Shown: positions 26,325 through 34,732, counted from the first letter of the stretch. The stretch is 64,000 bases of DNA from Nitrobacter sp. 62-23 (GCF_001897285.1 NZ_MKSM01000111.1:278-64277), one strand, 5' to 3'. The notes: generated from the sequence alone by a model not told the origin. Program-made: numbers and translations.

Positions 26325-26339
26325 CCTCCCTCTCCGCCA
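26325..26339 (+). other. attR core of the tRNA-Ser element
   Basis: An exact second copy of CCTCCCTCTCCGCCA. To its right the sequence continues CTTGCCGGAAAAG, likely the original DNA downstream of tRNA-Ser. Confidence 0.88.
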
Positions 26340-26343
26340 CTTG

Positions 26344-26365
26344 CCGGAAAAGCCCTTATTTCCGG
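26344..26365 (+). terminator. Hairpin probably displaced from tRNA-Ser
   Basis: CCGGAAA (26344-26350) and TTTCCGG (26359-26365) form a 7-bp stem, 5 bp after attR. Before integration it would have stood just behind tRNA-Ser and could have served as its terminator; now 12.8 kb lie between them. Confidence 0.45.
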
Positions 26366-26395
26366 AGAGGATAAGGCAAAACAAGGACTTAGTAA

Positions 26396-27160
26396 CGCTC
26401 ATTCACCAGCCGCCTCACCGCGCACAAGCGGGACGTCGCCGTCTTCGTCCACGGCTTCAACACTAATTTTCAGGAAGCAGTGCTCCGGATTACGCAGATC
26501 GCCGCCGATACCCAAACGGACTACACACCAATCTTGTTCGCATGGCCATCCGAGGCTCGCGCGACCGCCTACGCGGCGGACGAGGACGCGGCCACCTTCT
26601 CGCGCGACCATCTCGCCGATCTCCTCACCAGCCTCGCTAGCAATCCCCGCATCGGGCGCGTGGCGGTCGTCGCCCATAGCATGGGCGGGTGGCTCACGAT
26701 GGAATCGCTTCGGCAGTTGCGGCTCGCCGGCAAGAATTCCGTCCTCAACCGGCTCAGGGTCGTGCTGGCGTCACCCGACATCGACGTCGACGTGTTCCGC
26801 CAGCAGATTGCGGTGCTGGGCCCGATGGAGCACCCGATGACCATCCTGGTCGCCGACGACCGCGCGCTTGCGATATCAAGCTGCCTCGCAGCGTCAAGGC
26901 CGCGTGTCGGCGCGCTGAATGTCAACGACCCACGGGTGGTGGAAGCAGCGCAGAAAGCGCACGTCCGCATCATCGACATCTCAGCGCTGGACACATCGGA
27001 CGCTTTCAGGCACGACCGTCACGTCCGGCTCACCGCGCTCTATCCTCAGATGGAAAGCGCAAGCGCGACCGCAGATCAGTCCGGAGCCTTCGTTCTGGAC
27101 GCCATCGGTACAACCTTGAATCCGCTCGGCATAGCGCTCGCGGCACCGGCCGGCCGTTGA
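26396..27160 (+). pseudogene. 5'-truncated alpha/beta hydrolase (DUF900 family)
   Basis: The frame shows the DUF900 hydrolase core: DVAVFVHGFNTNFQEAV near its start, the nucleophile elbow VVAHSMGGWLTMESLRQL and ILVADDRALAISS. The family usually has about 100 or more residues, including a lipoprotein-type signal, before VHGFN. Here the frame is closed by TAA at 26393-26395, 56 bp from attR, and the first possible start (GTG 26480) lies after VHGFN. So the gene has lost its beginning and is probably inactive. The missing part is not found on the other side of the element, so loss may precede integration. Confidence 0.75.
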
Positions 27161-27790
27161 AATCGGCCTGTCGCCGATGCCCCTTGCGCGAACGATCTCG
27201 CCATGAACTCAGACCGCCGCTCGAATGGATTTTTATCTCTCGTCGAACAGATCGATTAGGCGGCTCGCGAAGGGAGGTTCCGGCTCATCGGGTTAGAGTT
27301 TAAGCGGCCTGCAGTCGATGCAGCAAGCGGCGGTTGGCGATATTGGCAAGCTTGATACGTTTGCGTTCGGCGAGGATCGTCTCAGATCTACCGAAGTAAA
27401 CGTCGGCAGGTGTAACGTTGTCGATGCTCTCGTGGCAGCGGACGTGATAGCAGCGCCCGACGAAGGCGCCGATCTGCGAGGACGCCAGGGCAATTATCGT
27501 CGCAACCGTCATTGAGGACCCCCGCGATGTTCGTCGTGACTCTTGCTGCCAAAAGCACAGGCTGATCAAATCACAACTTCATCGACGGGCTGATAACGCC
27601 AACAGCGAGGAAACGCTGAGAACAGAGATCTTCACAAGCTTGTTCGCTTACTCATGGAGGCGCTATAGCTGGAATTGATCAAGCGGAGGCGTAAAGAGCT
27701 CCGCGAGCATTATCGCTCGTGGACGCTCCCGTCGCGGGCGAGCATTGCGGACGATGCGGCGAGTTTAGCTCTGGAAACGGGGGCAAAAGA
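27161..27790. other. Intergenic region with an IS scar
   Basis: Except for the transposase fragment at 27300-27480 I see no gene in this 630-bp region. A plus-strand open frame at 27675 is not coding-like. Confidence 0.5.
27300..27480 (-). pseudogene. C-terminal fragment of an IS3-family transposase
   Basis: The minus frame reads IGAFVGRCYHVRCHESIDNV, then TPADVYFGR and ERKRIKLANIANRRLLHRLQ. This is the end of the integrase-core OrfB of IS3-group elements (IxxFVxxYNxxRxHESLxxxTPADVYFG), including the last Asp/Glu region, but the residues before about 27480 are unrelated. Only about 60 residues remain. No inverted repeats of the IS are evident. Confidence 0.75.
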
Positions 27791-28834
27791 ATGCGGAGCG
27801 ATACAGTCATCACGGCTTCAACAGTCATCCTCGTCTCTGTCGCCGTCGGCTTCGTCGCCTACCAGGCAGACGTCGTGTTGGCCCCTCTGACGCTCGGTCT
27901 TTTCATCATCGCCATTGTCTGGCCATTGCAGAACGCCTTGCAGAAGCGGGTGCCGGCGCTGCTCGCGCTGGCAATCACTATGGTCGCGACCGTCGCGACC
28001 ATAGTGACCTTCACATCCCTAGCAGTCTGGGGCTTCGGGCGTGTAGGTCACTCTATCGTCACCGATTCAATGCGCTACCAGGCGATCTATGCTCAGTTCG
28101 TGAACTGGTTGGACGAACATGGCATTTCCATTGCGGGCCTGTGGGCGGAGCATTTCAATGTCGGGTGGCTATTGCGACGAGCGCAGGCGATCACGGGCCG
28201 TCTCAACGGCACGCTGAGCTTCTGGCTGATCACGCTCCTTTACGTAATTCTCGGGCTGATGGAGGTCGACAGCCTGCAGCGGAACGCGAAAGCTTTCCTC
28301 CCGCCTGAAAGCTCGCGGGCACTGCTGTCAGCAAGCGCCGAAACCGCGCGAAAGTTTCGCAAGTACATGGAAGTGCGCACGCTGATGAGCCTCGCTACCG
28401 GAGCGCTCGTCGGGATTTTCGCTTGGGGGGTGGGTCTTCCATTTGCACTGGAATGGGGCGTGATCGCCTTTGTGCTCAACTATATCCCTTTCATTGGTCC
28501 GTTCGTCGCCACCCTATTTCCGACTTTGCTCGCGATGACCCAGTTCGACAGTTGGCAGGCGGTCGTCGCAATCTTTGCCTCCCTCAACGTCATCCAGTTC
28601 GTCATCGGTAGCTACCTGGAGCCGCTCGTCTCGGGCAGAGTATTGGCGATCTCACCCTCCCTCGTGCTGCTCTCCGTTTTCTTCTGGACCTGGATCTGGG
28701 GGCTCTATGGAGCCTTCATCGGCGTGCCGATCGCGCTTGCGATTCTGACGTTCTGTGCGCACTATCCTTCAAGCCGTTGGATTGCTGACCTGTTTGGCGG
28801 GTCCGCTCCACAGGAGTCAACTGAGGGGTCATGA
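27791..28834 (+). CDS. AI-2E family transporter (putative permease)
   Basis: A 347-residue membrane protein with the AI-2E/PerM layout: two or three N-terminal spans (VILVSVAVGFVAYQADVVL, LTLGLFIIAIVWPL), a cytoplasmic helical domain (about 100-190), and a C-terminal set of spans with the conserved ALEWGVIAFVLNYIPFIGP and GLYGAFIGVPIA. Members export diverse substrates or act as Na+/H+ antiporters; the AI-2 link does not apply to all. ATG at 27791 begins MRSDTVITAS; an upstream GTG at 27719 is open. No operon partner. Confidence 0.9.
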   Translation: MRSDTVITASTVILVSVAVGFVAYQADVVLAPLTLGLFIIAIVWPLQNALQKRVPALLALAITMVATVATIVTFTSLAVWGFGRVGHSIVTDSMRYQAIYAQFVNWLDEHGISIAGLWAEHFNVGWLLRRAQAITGRLNGTLSFWLITLLYVILGLMEVDSLQRNAKAFLPPESSRALLSASAETARKFRKYMEVRTLMSLATGALVGIFAWGVGLPFALEWGVIAFVLNYIPFIGPFVATLFPTLLAMTQFDSWQAVVAIFASLNVIQFVIGSYLEPLVSGRVLAISPSLVLLSVFFWTWIWGLYGAFIGVPIALAILTFCAHYPSSRWIADLFGGSAPQESTEGS

Positions 28835-28941
28835 AATATCCACCCGTTTGGGCTCCGGGATTTGCTACGCAATTCTCCCTTCACTCCGGAGATTGAATCA
28901 CGCCTTAAATCCAAACGGAATCCACTTTATAGGTTCGTGAT

Positions 28942-29111
28942 CTAGTGGAGTGAATTTGACATTCGCTACCCACTTTGCAGCGAACGTGTCAGGCGAATGT
29001 CAAATTCAAAACTCCACTAGAAACCTGATAGTTGCTAGTGGTCCTTTGATTCTAACATTTGCAAGAACTCCCTGCCGCAACGGGATGCAAATGTTAGAAT
29101 TGGACCACTAG
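28942..29111. repeat. Twin-hairpin palindromic element, copy B
   Basis: Hairpin 1 pairs CTAGTGGAGT (28942-28951) with ACTCCACTAG (29011-29020) and AATTTGACATTCGC (28953-28966) with GCGAATGTCAAATT (28993-29006). Hairpin 2 pairs CTAGTGGTCC (29035-29044) with GGACCACTAG (29102-29111) and ATTCTAACATTTGC (29049-29062) with GCAAATGTTAGAAT (29087-29100). The linker ends GATAGTTG, like AAAGTTG in copy A, and hairpin 2 keeps the same TTTG/T internal loop. Stem sequences differ from copy A but pair fully. Confidence 0.88.
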
Positions 29112-29941
29112 TGCGACATGAAAACAGGAACTGTCATCGCCGACAGTATGCCGAGTGTTGCTCCGCCAAGTATGAATTCGCGCAGACGGGAATGTCCGTA
29201 GCCGCCCATCACGAGCATGCTCGCCGAACTGTCGGCAACATGCGATAGAATGATGTTCGGCACATCGATATCAGCGGCAGGCGTCCTTCTCACTTCGATC
29301 TTGATATCGTGCCGGGCAAGATGCCTGCCGATTTGAATGCCGCCGCCGACGCTCTCATGAGCGGTCTTCTCATTCTCGACGATAAGCAGTTCGACGACGT
29401 TGGCTTTCCTCAACAACGGCAGCGCATCATTGACGGCACGCGCTGCGGCCCGACTTCCATCCCAACAGCACACGACCCGGTCGAGCTTCAACATCTCCTT
29501 CTGGATATAGGGAACGACAATGAGCGGCCTGCCAGAATCAAACAGCGTTGCTTCGATCAGGTCGCTGTTATTGACGCCACTATAATCGTCCGATTGCATG
29601 ATGATGCTGAGATCGAAACACCGCGCCATCTCCGAAAACGCGTTGGGCGGCCCGAATTCGGTCTGCAAGACCAGCCGCGGCTCAGCCGAAAGACCGCCAC
29701 GCTTCACAGCCGCCTCAAAACGGTTGATTGCGCCACGCGCTGCCGTTTCACTTGCAGCGAAGAGATCGGCAAGCACGCCTGCCGGGAAGTTCGGAACGAT
29801 ATAATTCGGAATGCCTGCCGCAAAGGCAAAGGACACTCCCGTCAGATGAGCGCCAAACAGGTCGGCTGCCGAAGCCGCAAAGTCGCGAACGATATCCCGG
29901 GCTGGATCTCGCTCCAGATGGAGAATGATGTCCTTGATCAT
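29108..29941 (-). CDS. Universal stress protein, two UspA domains
   Basis: A 277-residue tandem Usp protein. Domain 1 starts MIKDIILHLERDPARDIVRD; domain 2 starts near residue 150 (LDRVVCCWDGSRAAARAVND) and ends with the nucleotide-binding loop VMGGYGHSRLREFILGGAT (G-x2-G-x9-G-type). Tandem Usp proteins of this type accumulate under oxygen limitation in relatives. A FixK-type box (30001-30014) is centred about 66 bp upstream of the start. The gene's last bases overlap the end of repeat copy B. Confidence 0.93.
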   Translation of the reverse strand: MIKDIILHLERDPARDIVRDFAASAADLFGAHLTGVSFAFAAGIPNYIVPNFPAGVLADLFAASETAARGAINRFEAAVKRGGLSAEPRLVLQTEFGPPNAFSEMARCFDLSIIMQSDDYSGVNNSDLIEATLFDSGRPLIVVPYIQKEMLKLDRVVCCWDGSRAAARAVNDALPLLRKANVVELLIVENEKTAHESVGGGIQIGRHLARHDIKIEVRRTPAADIDVPNIILSHVADSSASMLVMGGYGHSRLREFILGGATLGILSAMTVPVFMSH

Positions 29942-30000
29942 CTGGCTTCTTTCAATCGGTATATTTTGCGGAAATGATAGGGTGCTGATATCGGATCGAT

Positions 30001-30014
30001 TTGACGTATCTCAA
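30001..30014. promoter_or_regulatory. FixK/FNR-type box before the usp gene
   Basis: TTGACGTATCTCAA matches TTGA-N6-TCAA, 60 bp upstream of the usp start at 29941. Confidence 0.65.
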
Positions 30015-30044
30015 AGCTGGCGGTGGTTTTAGGGCTTCGACGCC

Positions 30045-30058
30045 TTGACCTTGGTCAA
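30045..30058. promoter_or_regulatory. FixK/FNR-type box before the cytochrome c gene
   Basis: TTGACCTTGGTCAA, a symmetric TTGA-N6-TCAA, lies 71 bp upstream of the cytochrome c start at 30129. Confidence 0.72.
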
Positions 30059-30128
30059 CAAGACCAAGGCTACGCTCTGTTAAAATATCCGCCATCGGCA
30101 AATTTTAACCTTTCCCGCAGGAACGGTA

Positions 30129-30455
30129 ATGCGCATTTCCAACTCATCTCTGCTTCTGGCGTTGTCCGTAAGCTTCACCTTGGGATCAGCGCAACGCATG
30201 GAGGCCGCCAATATCGAGCAAGGCCGGCGGCTGGCGCTGCTTTATTGCGCCAGATGCCACGCCATCGACAAGGTGAGCCCCAGCCCGCTTCGGATTGCGC
30301 CGCCATTTCGCAGCCTGCACAAGCGCTATCCCGTCGAAACGCTTGAGGAAGCGCTCGCCGAAGGAATCATGACCGGGCATCCGAGCATGCCACAATTTCA
30401 GTTCGAGCCTGACCAGATCAATGATTTCATCGCGTTTCTAAAAACCTTGGAATGA
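30129..30455 (+). CDS. Small periplasmic cytochrome c
   Basis: A 108-residue protein with a Sec signal (about residues 1-27), a haem site CARCH (40-44) and a probable Met ligand in GHPSMPQF (near residue 87), typical of class I monohaem cytochromes c. It would carry electrons in the periplasm. A FixK-type box upstream suggests low-oxygen induction, in keeping with neighbours. The other visible c-type protein, at 30650, is convergent. Confidence 0.93.
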   Translation: MRISNSSLLLALSVSFTLGSAQRMEAANIEQGRRLALLYCARCHAIDKVSPSPLRIAPPFRSLHKRYPVETLEEALAEGIMTGHPSMPQFQFEPDQINDFIAFLKTLE

Positions 30456-30649
30456 TTCGCGCCGCCACCTGCAACGTGACGCATGTTCATCTGTCGATAA
30501 ATTCACCGCGAGGTTGCGAAACCGGTTAAGCCGTCTACGACATCACCAGCGCGGCAGATAACACTGTCTCATCGGCCAAGACGGCTTGCATAGACGCTGC
30601 ACCTTCCGATGAAAATTACTAAATCCAAAGAGAGCCTGCCGCGGCGACC

Positions 30650-31117
30650 TCAAGGTTTCGTGGCAGGCTCGAATGTCTGGTTGCTGAATGGAGAAGACGT
30701 CGGCACCTTGATCACGATAAAGCCGCGGCCGATCGCCTGATGACAACCGTTGCATGCCGCCGTCAACTCAACAAAAGCGGCAGAGAACTTTCTGGGATCT
30801 TTCGCCTGGATAGCCTCGCCAAGCCGCCGAACCGGCTCCGCTACAATCGTCATGTCCGTAACCGGAATCCCGGGATAGAGCGTGGCCGCATCCTGAAAGC
30901 TCTCCTTGATCTGATCCAGTTCATAGGCGGCAAGCTCCCAATTCCGCAGCTTGCCCGCAAACGACAGCTTGATGTGGCGAAGCTGCGTCGCTCCCATGAT
31001 GTCGCCAAGATGCGGAATATAGTTTGACCTGGAAAATCCGCCCGGTGACTCCGCAGCAGCGAACGACGTCAGGATCGCTCCAGCGCACGAGAGGACGATC
31101 AGCATACGAAACCTCAT
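30650..31117 (-). CDS. Cytochrome c-like protein with C-terminal haem motif (c'-type)
   Basis: A 155-residue exported helical protein. Signal peptide about residues 1-22; the haem motif CNGCH (122-126) is near the C terminus after four amphipathic helices, as in cytochrome c' and related proteins. LGDIMGATQLRHIKLSFAGK and NWELAAYELDQIKESFQDA are conserved-looking helices. ATG at 31117 follows GGAG; an in-frame ATG (31129) lies just upstream. Possible roles are NO or electron handling; not decidable here. No FixK box was found in front of it. Confidence 0.82.
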   Translation of the reverse strand: MRFRMLIVLSCAGAILTSFAAAESPGGFSRSNYIPHLGDIMGATQLRHIKLSFAGKLRNWELAAYELDQIKESFQDAATLYPGIPVTDMTIVAEPVRRLGEAIQAKDPRKFSAAFVELTAACNGCHQAIGRGFIVIKVPTSSPFSNQTFEPATKP

Positions 31118-31171
31118 TTCACGCTCCATCCTGCCAACCTGCCGCTGCATGGCTTGCCGCTGCCACGCAGC

Positions 31172-31393
31172 CTATTCGACCACGAGATTCGTGAAGAATG
31201 GTTCGATGATGTCGTCGCTCGTTGTGCTTTCTTCTTCAAAAGCGTTCACAGTGACGAACTCATTCCTGCATTCGAGGCACTTCCAAAGCTGCTGAATCTG
31301 ATGCGGGTCAAGACGTTCCTCCCACTCAAGATTGATCAAGCGTGAACTACACCGCGTACAGGTTCCACGGTGATCTTTTGTGATCGATGCCAT
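31172..31393 (-). CDS. Small zinc-ribbon protein
   Basis: A 73-residue protein with two CxxC knuckles (GTCTRCSS and WKCLECRNEF) that can bind one zinc ion. The C-terminal third is acidic (FEEESTTSDDIIEPF). Function unknown; such small proteins occur in the low-oxygen regulons of Bradyrhizobium relatives. A near-match FixK box lies 67 bp upstream. Confidence 0.75.
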   Translation of the reverse strand: MASITKDHRGTCTRCSSRLINLEWEERLDPHQIQQLWKCLECRNEFVTVNAFEEESTTSDDIIEPFFTNLVVE

Positions 31394-31459
31394 CGTTGCG
31401 CTCCCTTTTATCTACCCCCCTTTCAGGTTATGAAGTTACGGGATCGGCTCGCCAGGATG

Positions 31460-31473
31460 CTGATTTAGGTCAA
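31460..31473. promoter_or_regulatory. Near-match FixK-type box before the zinc-ribbon gene
   Basis: CTGATTTAGGTCAA differs from TTGA-N6-TCAA at its first base; it lies 67 bp upstream of the start at 31393. Confidence 0.45.
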
Positions 31474-31648
31474 AGGAAGCACAGCACCAACCCCAATGCA
31501 TTTTCCGGCGATCCCGGCCGTTGGACGCACGCTCTCAAGCATTTACGGCGAAAATAGAATCCACCTCCACTACCTGGCCTCTTTTTCCTGACTTGTCCTG
31601 ACGCAATTGCGAACGCACTCCGCTCCATGCGTTTGCCGAAATTGGTGT

Positions 31649-32758
31649 CTACAACGCCTTGGCGGTCCACGCGATCATATCCCTGGCGATGCGCCCGAAC
31701 GCATCGTTGAACGCTGCGCTGGCCGCTGCGGGCTCCATTTTATCCAGCTTTTGCTTTTCCTGGAACAGCCGCGCCGCAACCACCTTGCCGTCCTTGTTCA
31801 GGATTCGCGCCGACAACCCGATATCGGCAACCGCTTCGGGATCGGTCGAGATCTGGAAGCTCCGGATGTCGATCAGAAGTTGATAATCCGCCTGCACTCC
31901 ATCCACTGCGCGTAACGGCGCGTGGGCAATGTCGTAATTTTCGAAGCTCTCGAGCAGTTTCGCCTGAATCAGCTTTGGAATGTTGTCGGCCCACATCGCC
32001 TCGGCGAATTCCGGATATTCCTTGGCCGGCGAAAACAGGAAGCGCTGCGTATCGAGCTTGATCACCGCGGTCGGTTCCGGAATGACGAGCTTTCCCTTGA
32101 GAGTACGGCCGGGCGAGCTTGGAAAGCCGCTCGCCGCGCGGAGGTCATAAGTGATTTTCTGCGCTGCAGAAGTACCCGCTCCTGTCATGCGCTCAAGGCC
32201 AGCCACGATGCCATCGAGCTTGCCGGTGTTCCGCGCCAGCCCTTCGGAAAAGACCTGCAAATTTGCGATGGTGGTTTTCAGTGGCCCCGCATTTTCCGCG
32301 AGCACCGCATCGACATGCCGCAACGCATCGCGCGCCGCCTGTGTCATGCTTTGGCCTGCACCGGCTTCAGCGATCAATGTCGGAACCGGGCCGGCGGCGC
32401 CGAGCAACCGACCTCCTTCCAGCGCAACGACCGGAACGCCGGTCAGGCCCTGAAATTCGAGACCGACTTTGGTGTCGGACCGCACCGGTGTGGTCGACGT
32501 CACGGCGATCGCCGCATTGACGCGGCGCGGATCGTCCGGCGCGAGGCTGAGCTCGGTCACCTCGCCAACACGAATGCCATTGAAGAGGACGGCCGCACCG
32601 ACCAGCAGGCCGGGCACGGAGCCTTCGAACTGCACCTGGTAGGTCGTCCGCGGGCCGAGGCCGCCGGTGTTGTGCAGCCAATAGACGAAGCCGAAAACCG
32701 CGGCGATGGCCGCCAGCACGAAGGCGCCGATGATGACAAACGGGGCACGGGTTTCCAT
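31649..32758 (-). CDS. MlaD-like MCE protein fused to an ABC-transport auxiliary lipoprotein domain
   Basis: A 369-residue fusion. The first span (about residues 7-28) anchors the protein in the inner membrane, followed by an MCE domain (TYQVQFEGSVPGLLVGAAVLFNG split over strands; FNGIRVGEVTEL) that forms the periplasmic lipid channel in MlaD rings. After a helical part (about 140-205) the C-terminal 160 residues look like DUF330/PqiC-like auxiliary subunits (KLDTQRFLFSPAKEYPEFAEAMWA, VQADYQLLIDIRSFQI, WTAKAL end). In most operons these are separate genes. It is the last gene of mlaEFD, beginning 4 bp after mlaF. Confidence 0.85.
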   Translation of the reverse strand: METRAPFVIIGAFVLAAIAAVFGFVYWLHNTGGLGPRTTYQVQFEGSVPGLLVGAAVLFNGIRVGEVTELSLAPDDPRRVNAAIAVTSTTPVRSDTKVGLEFQGLTGVPVVALEGGRLLGAAGPVPTLIAEAGAGQSMTQAARDALRHVDAVLAENAGPLKTTIANLQVFSEGLARNTGKLDGIVAGLERMTGAGTSAAQKITYDLRAASGFPSSPGRTLKGKLVIPEPTAVIKLDTQRFLFSPAKEYPEFAEAMWADNIPKLIQAKLLESFENYDIAHAPLRAVDGVQADYQLLIDIRSFQISTDPEAVADIGLSARILNKDGKVVAARLFQEKQKLDKMEPAAASAAFNDAFGRIARDMIAWTAKAL

Positions 32759-32761
32759 CTC

Positions 32762-33541
32762 TCAAATCGCTTTCGGTTGCAGCATCAACGAACGCTTGCC
32801 ATGGAAATAGGCTCTCACCCAAGGATGTTCGGATTGCAGCAGCTCACGCATCGGCCCGATGGCGACGATCTTGCCGTCCGCCAATGCCGCGACGCGGTCG
32901 CAGACGGTGTTCAGGCTGGCGAGATCGTGCGTCACCATGAACACCGTCAGGCCGAGTGTTCTCTGCAATGTCTTGATCAGCGTATCGAAGTCGCCGGCTG
33001 CGATGGGATCGAGACCGGAAGTCGGCTCGTCTAGAAAGACGATCGCCGGATCAAGCGCCAGCGCCCGCGCCAGTGCCACGCGCTTGGTCATGCCGCCCGA
33101 CAGTTCGGAGGGAAACTTGTCGCCGTCTTCCGGGGTCAGGCCGACCATCTCCAGCTTGGCAGTCGCGATCTCCTCCAGCAGCGCGTCCGACAGGGCAAGA
33201 TTTTCGCGCAAGGGAAACTGGATATTCTGCCGCGCGGTCAGCGAGGAGAACAGCGCCCCCTGCTGGAACAGGATGCCCCATTTGCCCGCGGCCATCTGCG
33301 TTCCGCGATCATGGGTCGAGCCGATCGTGGCGCCCATCACCTCAATCTCGCCGCTCCGTCGCGGAATCAGACCGATGATGGTGCGCATCAGCACCGACTT
33401 GCCGCCGCCCGAGGCGCCGACCAGGCCGAGGATCTCGCCACGGCGCACATCGAGCGAAAGATGATCGATGACGATGCGGCGTCCAAAGCCCACGACGAGG
33501 TCGCTGACCCGAATGGCGAACTCTCCAGCCGATGCATCCAT
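32762..33541 (-). CDS. ABC transporter ATP-binding subunit, MlaF type
   Basis: A 259-residue ATPase that powers MCE-type lipid transport. Walker A is GASGGGKSVLM, the signature is LSGGMTKRVALARAL (the MTKR variant is typical of MlaF), Walker B is IVFLDEPTSGLD, and the switch His is in MVTHDLASL. ATG at 33541 is chosen because it lies directly after the permease stop; the open frame upstream is in the permease gene. It is probably cotranscribed with the genes on both sides. Confidence 0.93.
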   Translation of the reverse strand: MDASAGEFAIRVSDLVVGFGRRIVIDHLSLDVRRGEILGLVGASGGGKSVLMRTIIGLIPRRSGEIEVMGATIGSTHDRGTQMAAGKWGILFQQGALFSSLTARQNIQFPLRENLALSDALLEEIATAKLEMVGLTPEDGDKFPSELSGGMTKRVALARALALDPAIVFLDEPTSGLDPIAAGDFDTLIKTLQRTLGLTVFMVTHDLASLNTVCDRVAALADGKIVAIGPMRELLQSEHPWVRAYFHGKRSLMLQPKAI

Positions 33542-33543
33542 CG

Positions 33544-34710
33544 CTACATTCCAATCGATGCAAAGAACACTGCGAACAGTCCATCCAGCACGATCACCAG
33601 GAAGATCGACTTCACCACCGAGGTTGTCGTCTGCTTGCCGAGCGATTCGGCGCTGCCCTTGACGCGCAGCCCCTCGCTGCAAGCCACGATGCCGATCACC
33701 AGCGCCATGAAGGGCGCCTTGATCATGCCGACCTCAAAATGCGTCACGGAAACGGCGTCGTGCAGCCGCGCGATGAAGATGGCCGGTCCCATTCCGCCGT
33801 AGAACCATGCGACCAGGCCGCCGCCGTAGAGGGCAGCCATCGATCCGATGAATGTCAGGATCGGCAGCGCACAAACCAGCGCCAGGACGCGCGGCAGGAT
33901 CAAAACCACGACGGGGTCAAGACCCATGGTGGAGAGCGCGTCGATCTCCTCGCGCATCTTCATGGATCCGATCTCGGCGGTGTAGGCGCTGCCGGAGCGG
34001 CCGGCGACCATGATCGCGACGATCAGCACGCCGAGTTCGCGCAGCACGAGAATGCCGACCATGTCGACAACGTAGGAATCGGCGCCGAACTTGCGAAAAT
34101 GAAAAAATCCCTGCTGAGCGATGATCGCGCCGATCAGAAACGTGATGAGCAGAATGATGGGAATTGCCTGCCAGCCGACTCGATACAGTTGATAGACCAA
34201 CGACGTGAGCCGCAGCGAACGCGGCCTGCGAATGATGCCGAGCAATGCGACGCAAAGGGAGCCGAGCATATGCAGGAACACGGCGACGTCTTCGCGGGAA
34301 TCCCAGGCGGTGCGACCAACCTCCTCCACTTTGGCGATCAAGGGATTGCGCGCCCCGGGTGGCGAAGGGTTATGCCGGTTGACGTGCCTGACCTCCTCGA
34401 TCAAGCCGGCGTGGTTTTCGGAGACACCGACAACTTCGACCGGACGGCCGGCGATCGCTAGTCGCCGCGACAATTTTTCGAGCAGCCAGGCTCCCAGCGT
34501 GTCGAGTTCGCTCACGCCGCTCATATCCATTTTCAACGCCTTCGCCCGCTCGACCTGCGGCGCGGCGGTCTCCGTGAGCGCTTCCAGGGTGGCGACATTC
34601 ACCGCGATCCAGGAACCGTCCGGGCGAAGCTCGAGAGCATCGCCTCTCGGGGTGGCCGCCAATTGGGGTATCGTCACCAATGCAAAACCTCCGGCTCGCC
34701 CATTCTCCAT
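33544..34710 (-). CDS. MlaE-type ABC permease with N-terminal STAS domain
   Basis: A 388-residue permease. Residues about 1-110 are STAS-like (MDMSGVSELDTLGAWLLEKL with the conserved Asp-Ser type loop), followed by the MlaE core: LITFLIGAIIAQQGFFHFRKFG, VGILVLRELGVLIVAIMVAGRSGSAYTAEIGSM split over helices, EEIDALSTMGLDPV and LVIGIVACSEGLRVKGSAESLG. In E. coli the STAS protein MlaB is separate; here it is fused. ATG at 34710 is chosen; upstream codons to 34791 are open. Two FixK-type boxes lie in the upstream gap. Confidence 0.9.
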   Translation of the reverse strand: MENGRAGGFALVTIPQLAATPRGDALELRPDGSWIAVNVATLEALTETAAPQVERAKALKMDMSGVSELDTLGAWLLEKLSRRLAIAGRPVEVVGVSENHAGLIEEVRHVNRHNPSPPGARNPLIAKVEEVGRTAWDSREDVAVFLHMLGSLCVALLGIIRRPRSLRLTSLVYQLYRVGWQAIPIILLITFLIGAIIAQQGFFHFRKFGADSYVVDMVGILVLRELGVLIVAIMVAGRSGSAYTAEIGSMKMREEIDALSTMGLDPVVVLILPRVLALVCALPILTFIGSMAALYGGGLVAWFYGGMGPAIFIARLHDAVSVTHFEVGMIKAPFMALVIGIVACSEGLRVKGSAESLGKQTTTSVVKSIFLVIVLDGLFAVFFASIGM

Positions 34711-34732
34711 AAAACTGTACTGGGGAAGGACG

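Larger units (their letters stand above)
13571..26339. mobile_element. tRNA-Ser-integrated phage satellite-like element / reduced prophage
   Basis: About 12.8 kb lies between two copies of CCTCCCTCTCCGCCA (13571-13585 and 26325-26339). The first copy is the tRNA-Ser 3' end and the second is followed by chromosomal DNA. All genes are on the minus strand: integrase and excisionase next to the right end, then two unknowns, major capsid protein, ClpP-like protease, a chain of small DNA-binding proteins, VapE-like ATPase, an iteron-like array, an RHH protein, a tape-measure protein and small unknowns. No terminase, portal, major tail, holin or lysin is recognised. Base composition is visibly less G+C-rich than the flanks. 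Confidence 0.88.

Noticed and set aside
26480-27160. GTG at 26480 as the true start of the hydrolase
   Set aside because: The family motif VHGFN lies upstream of this codon in the same frame, so the start would cut the fold; a truncated gene is the better reading.
27719-28834. Naming the AI-2E family protein a quorum-signal exporter
   Set aside because: Most members are not AI-2 transporters, and no luxS or related gene is in the window.
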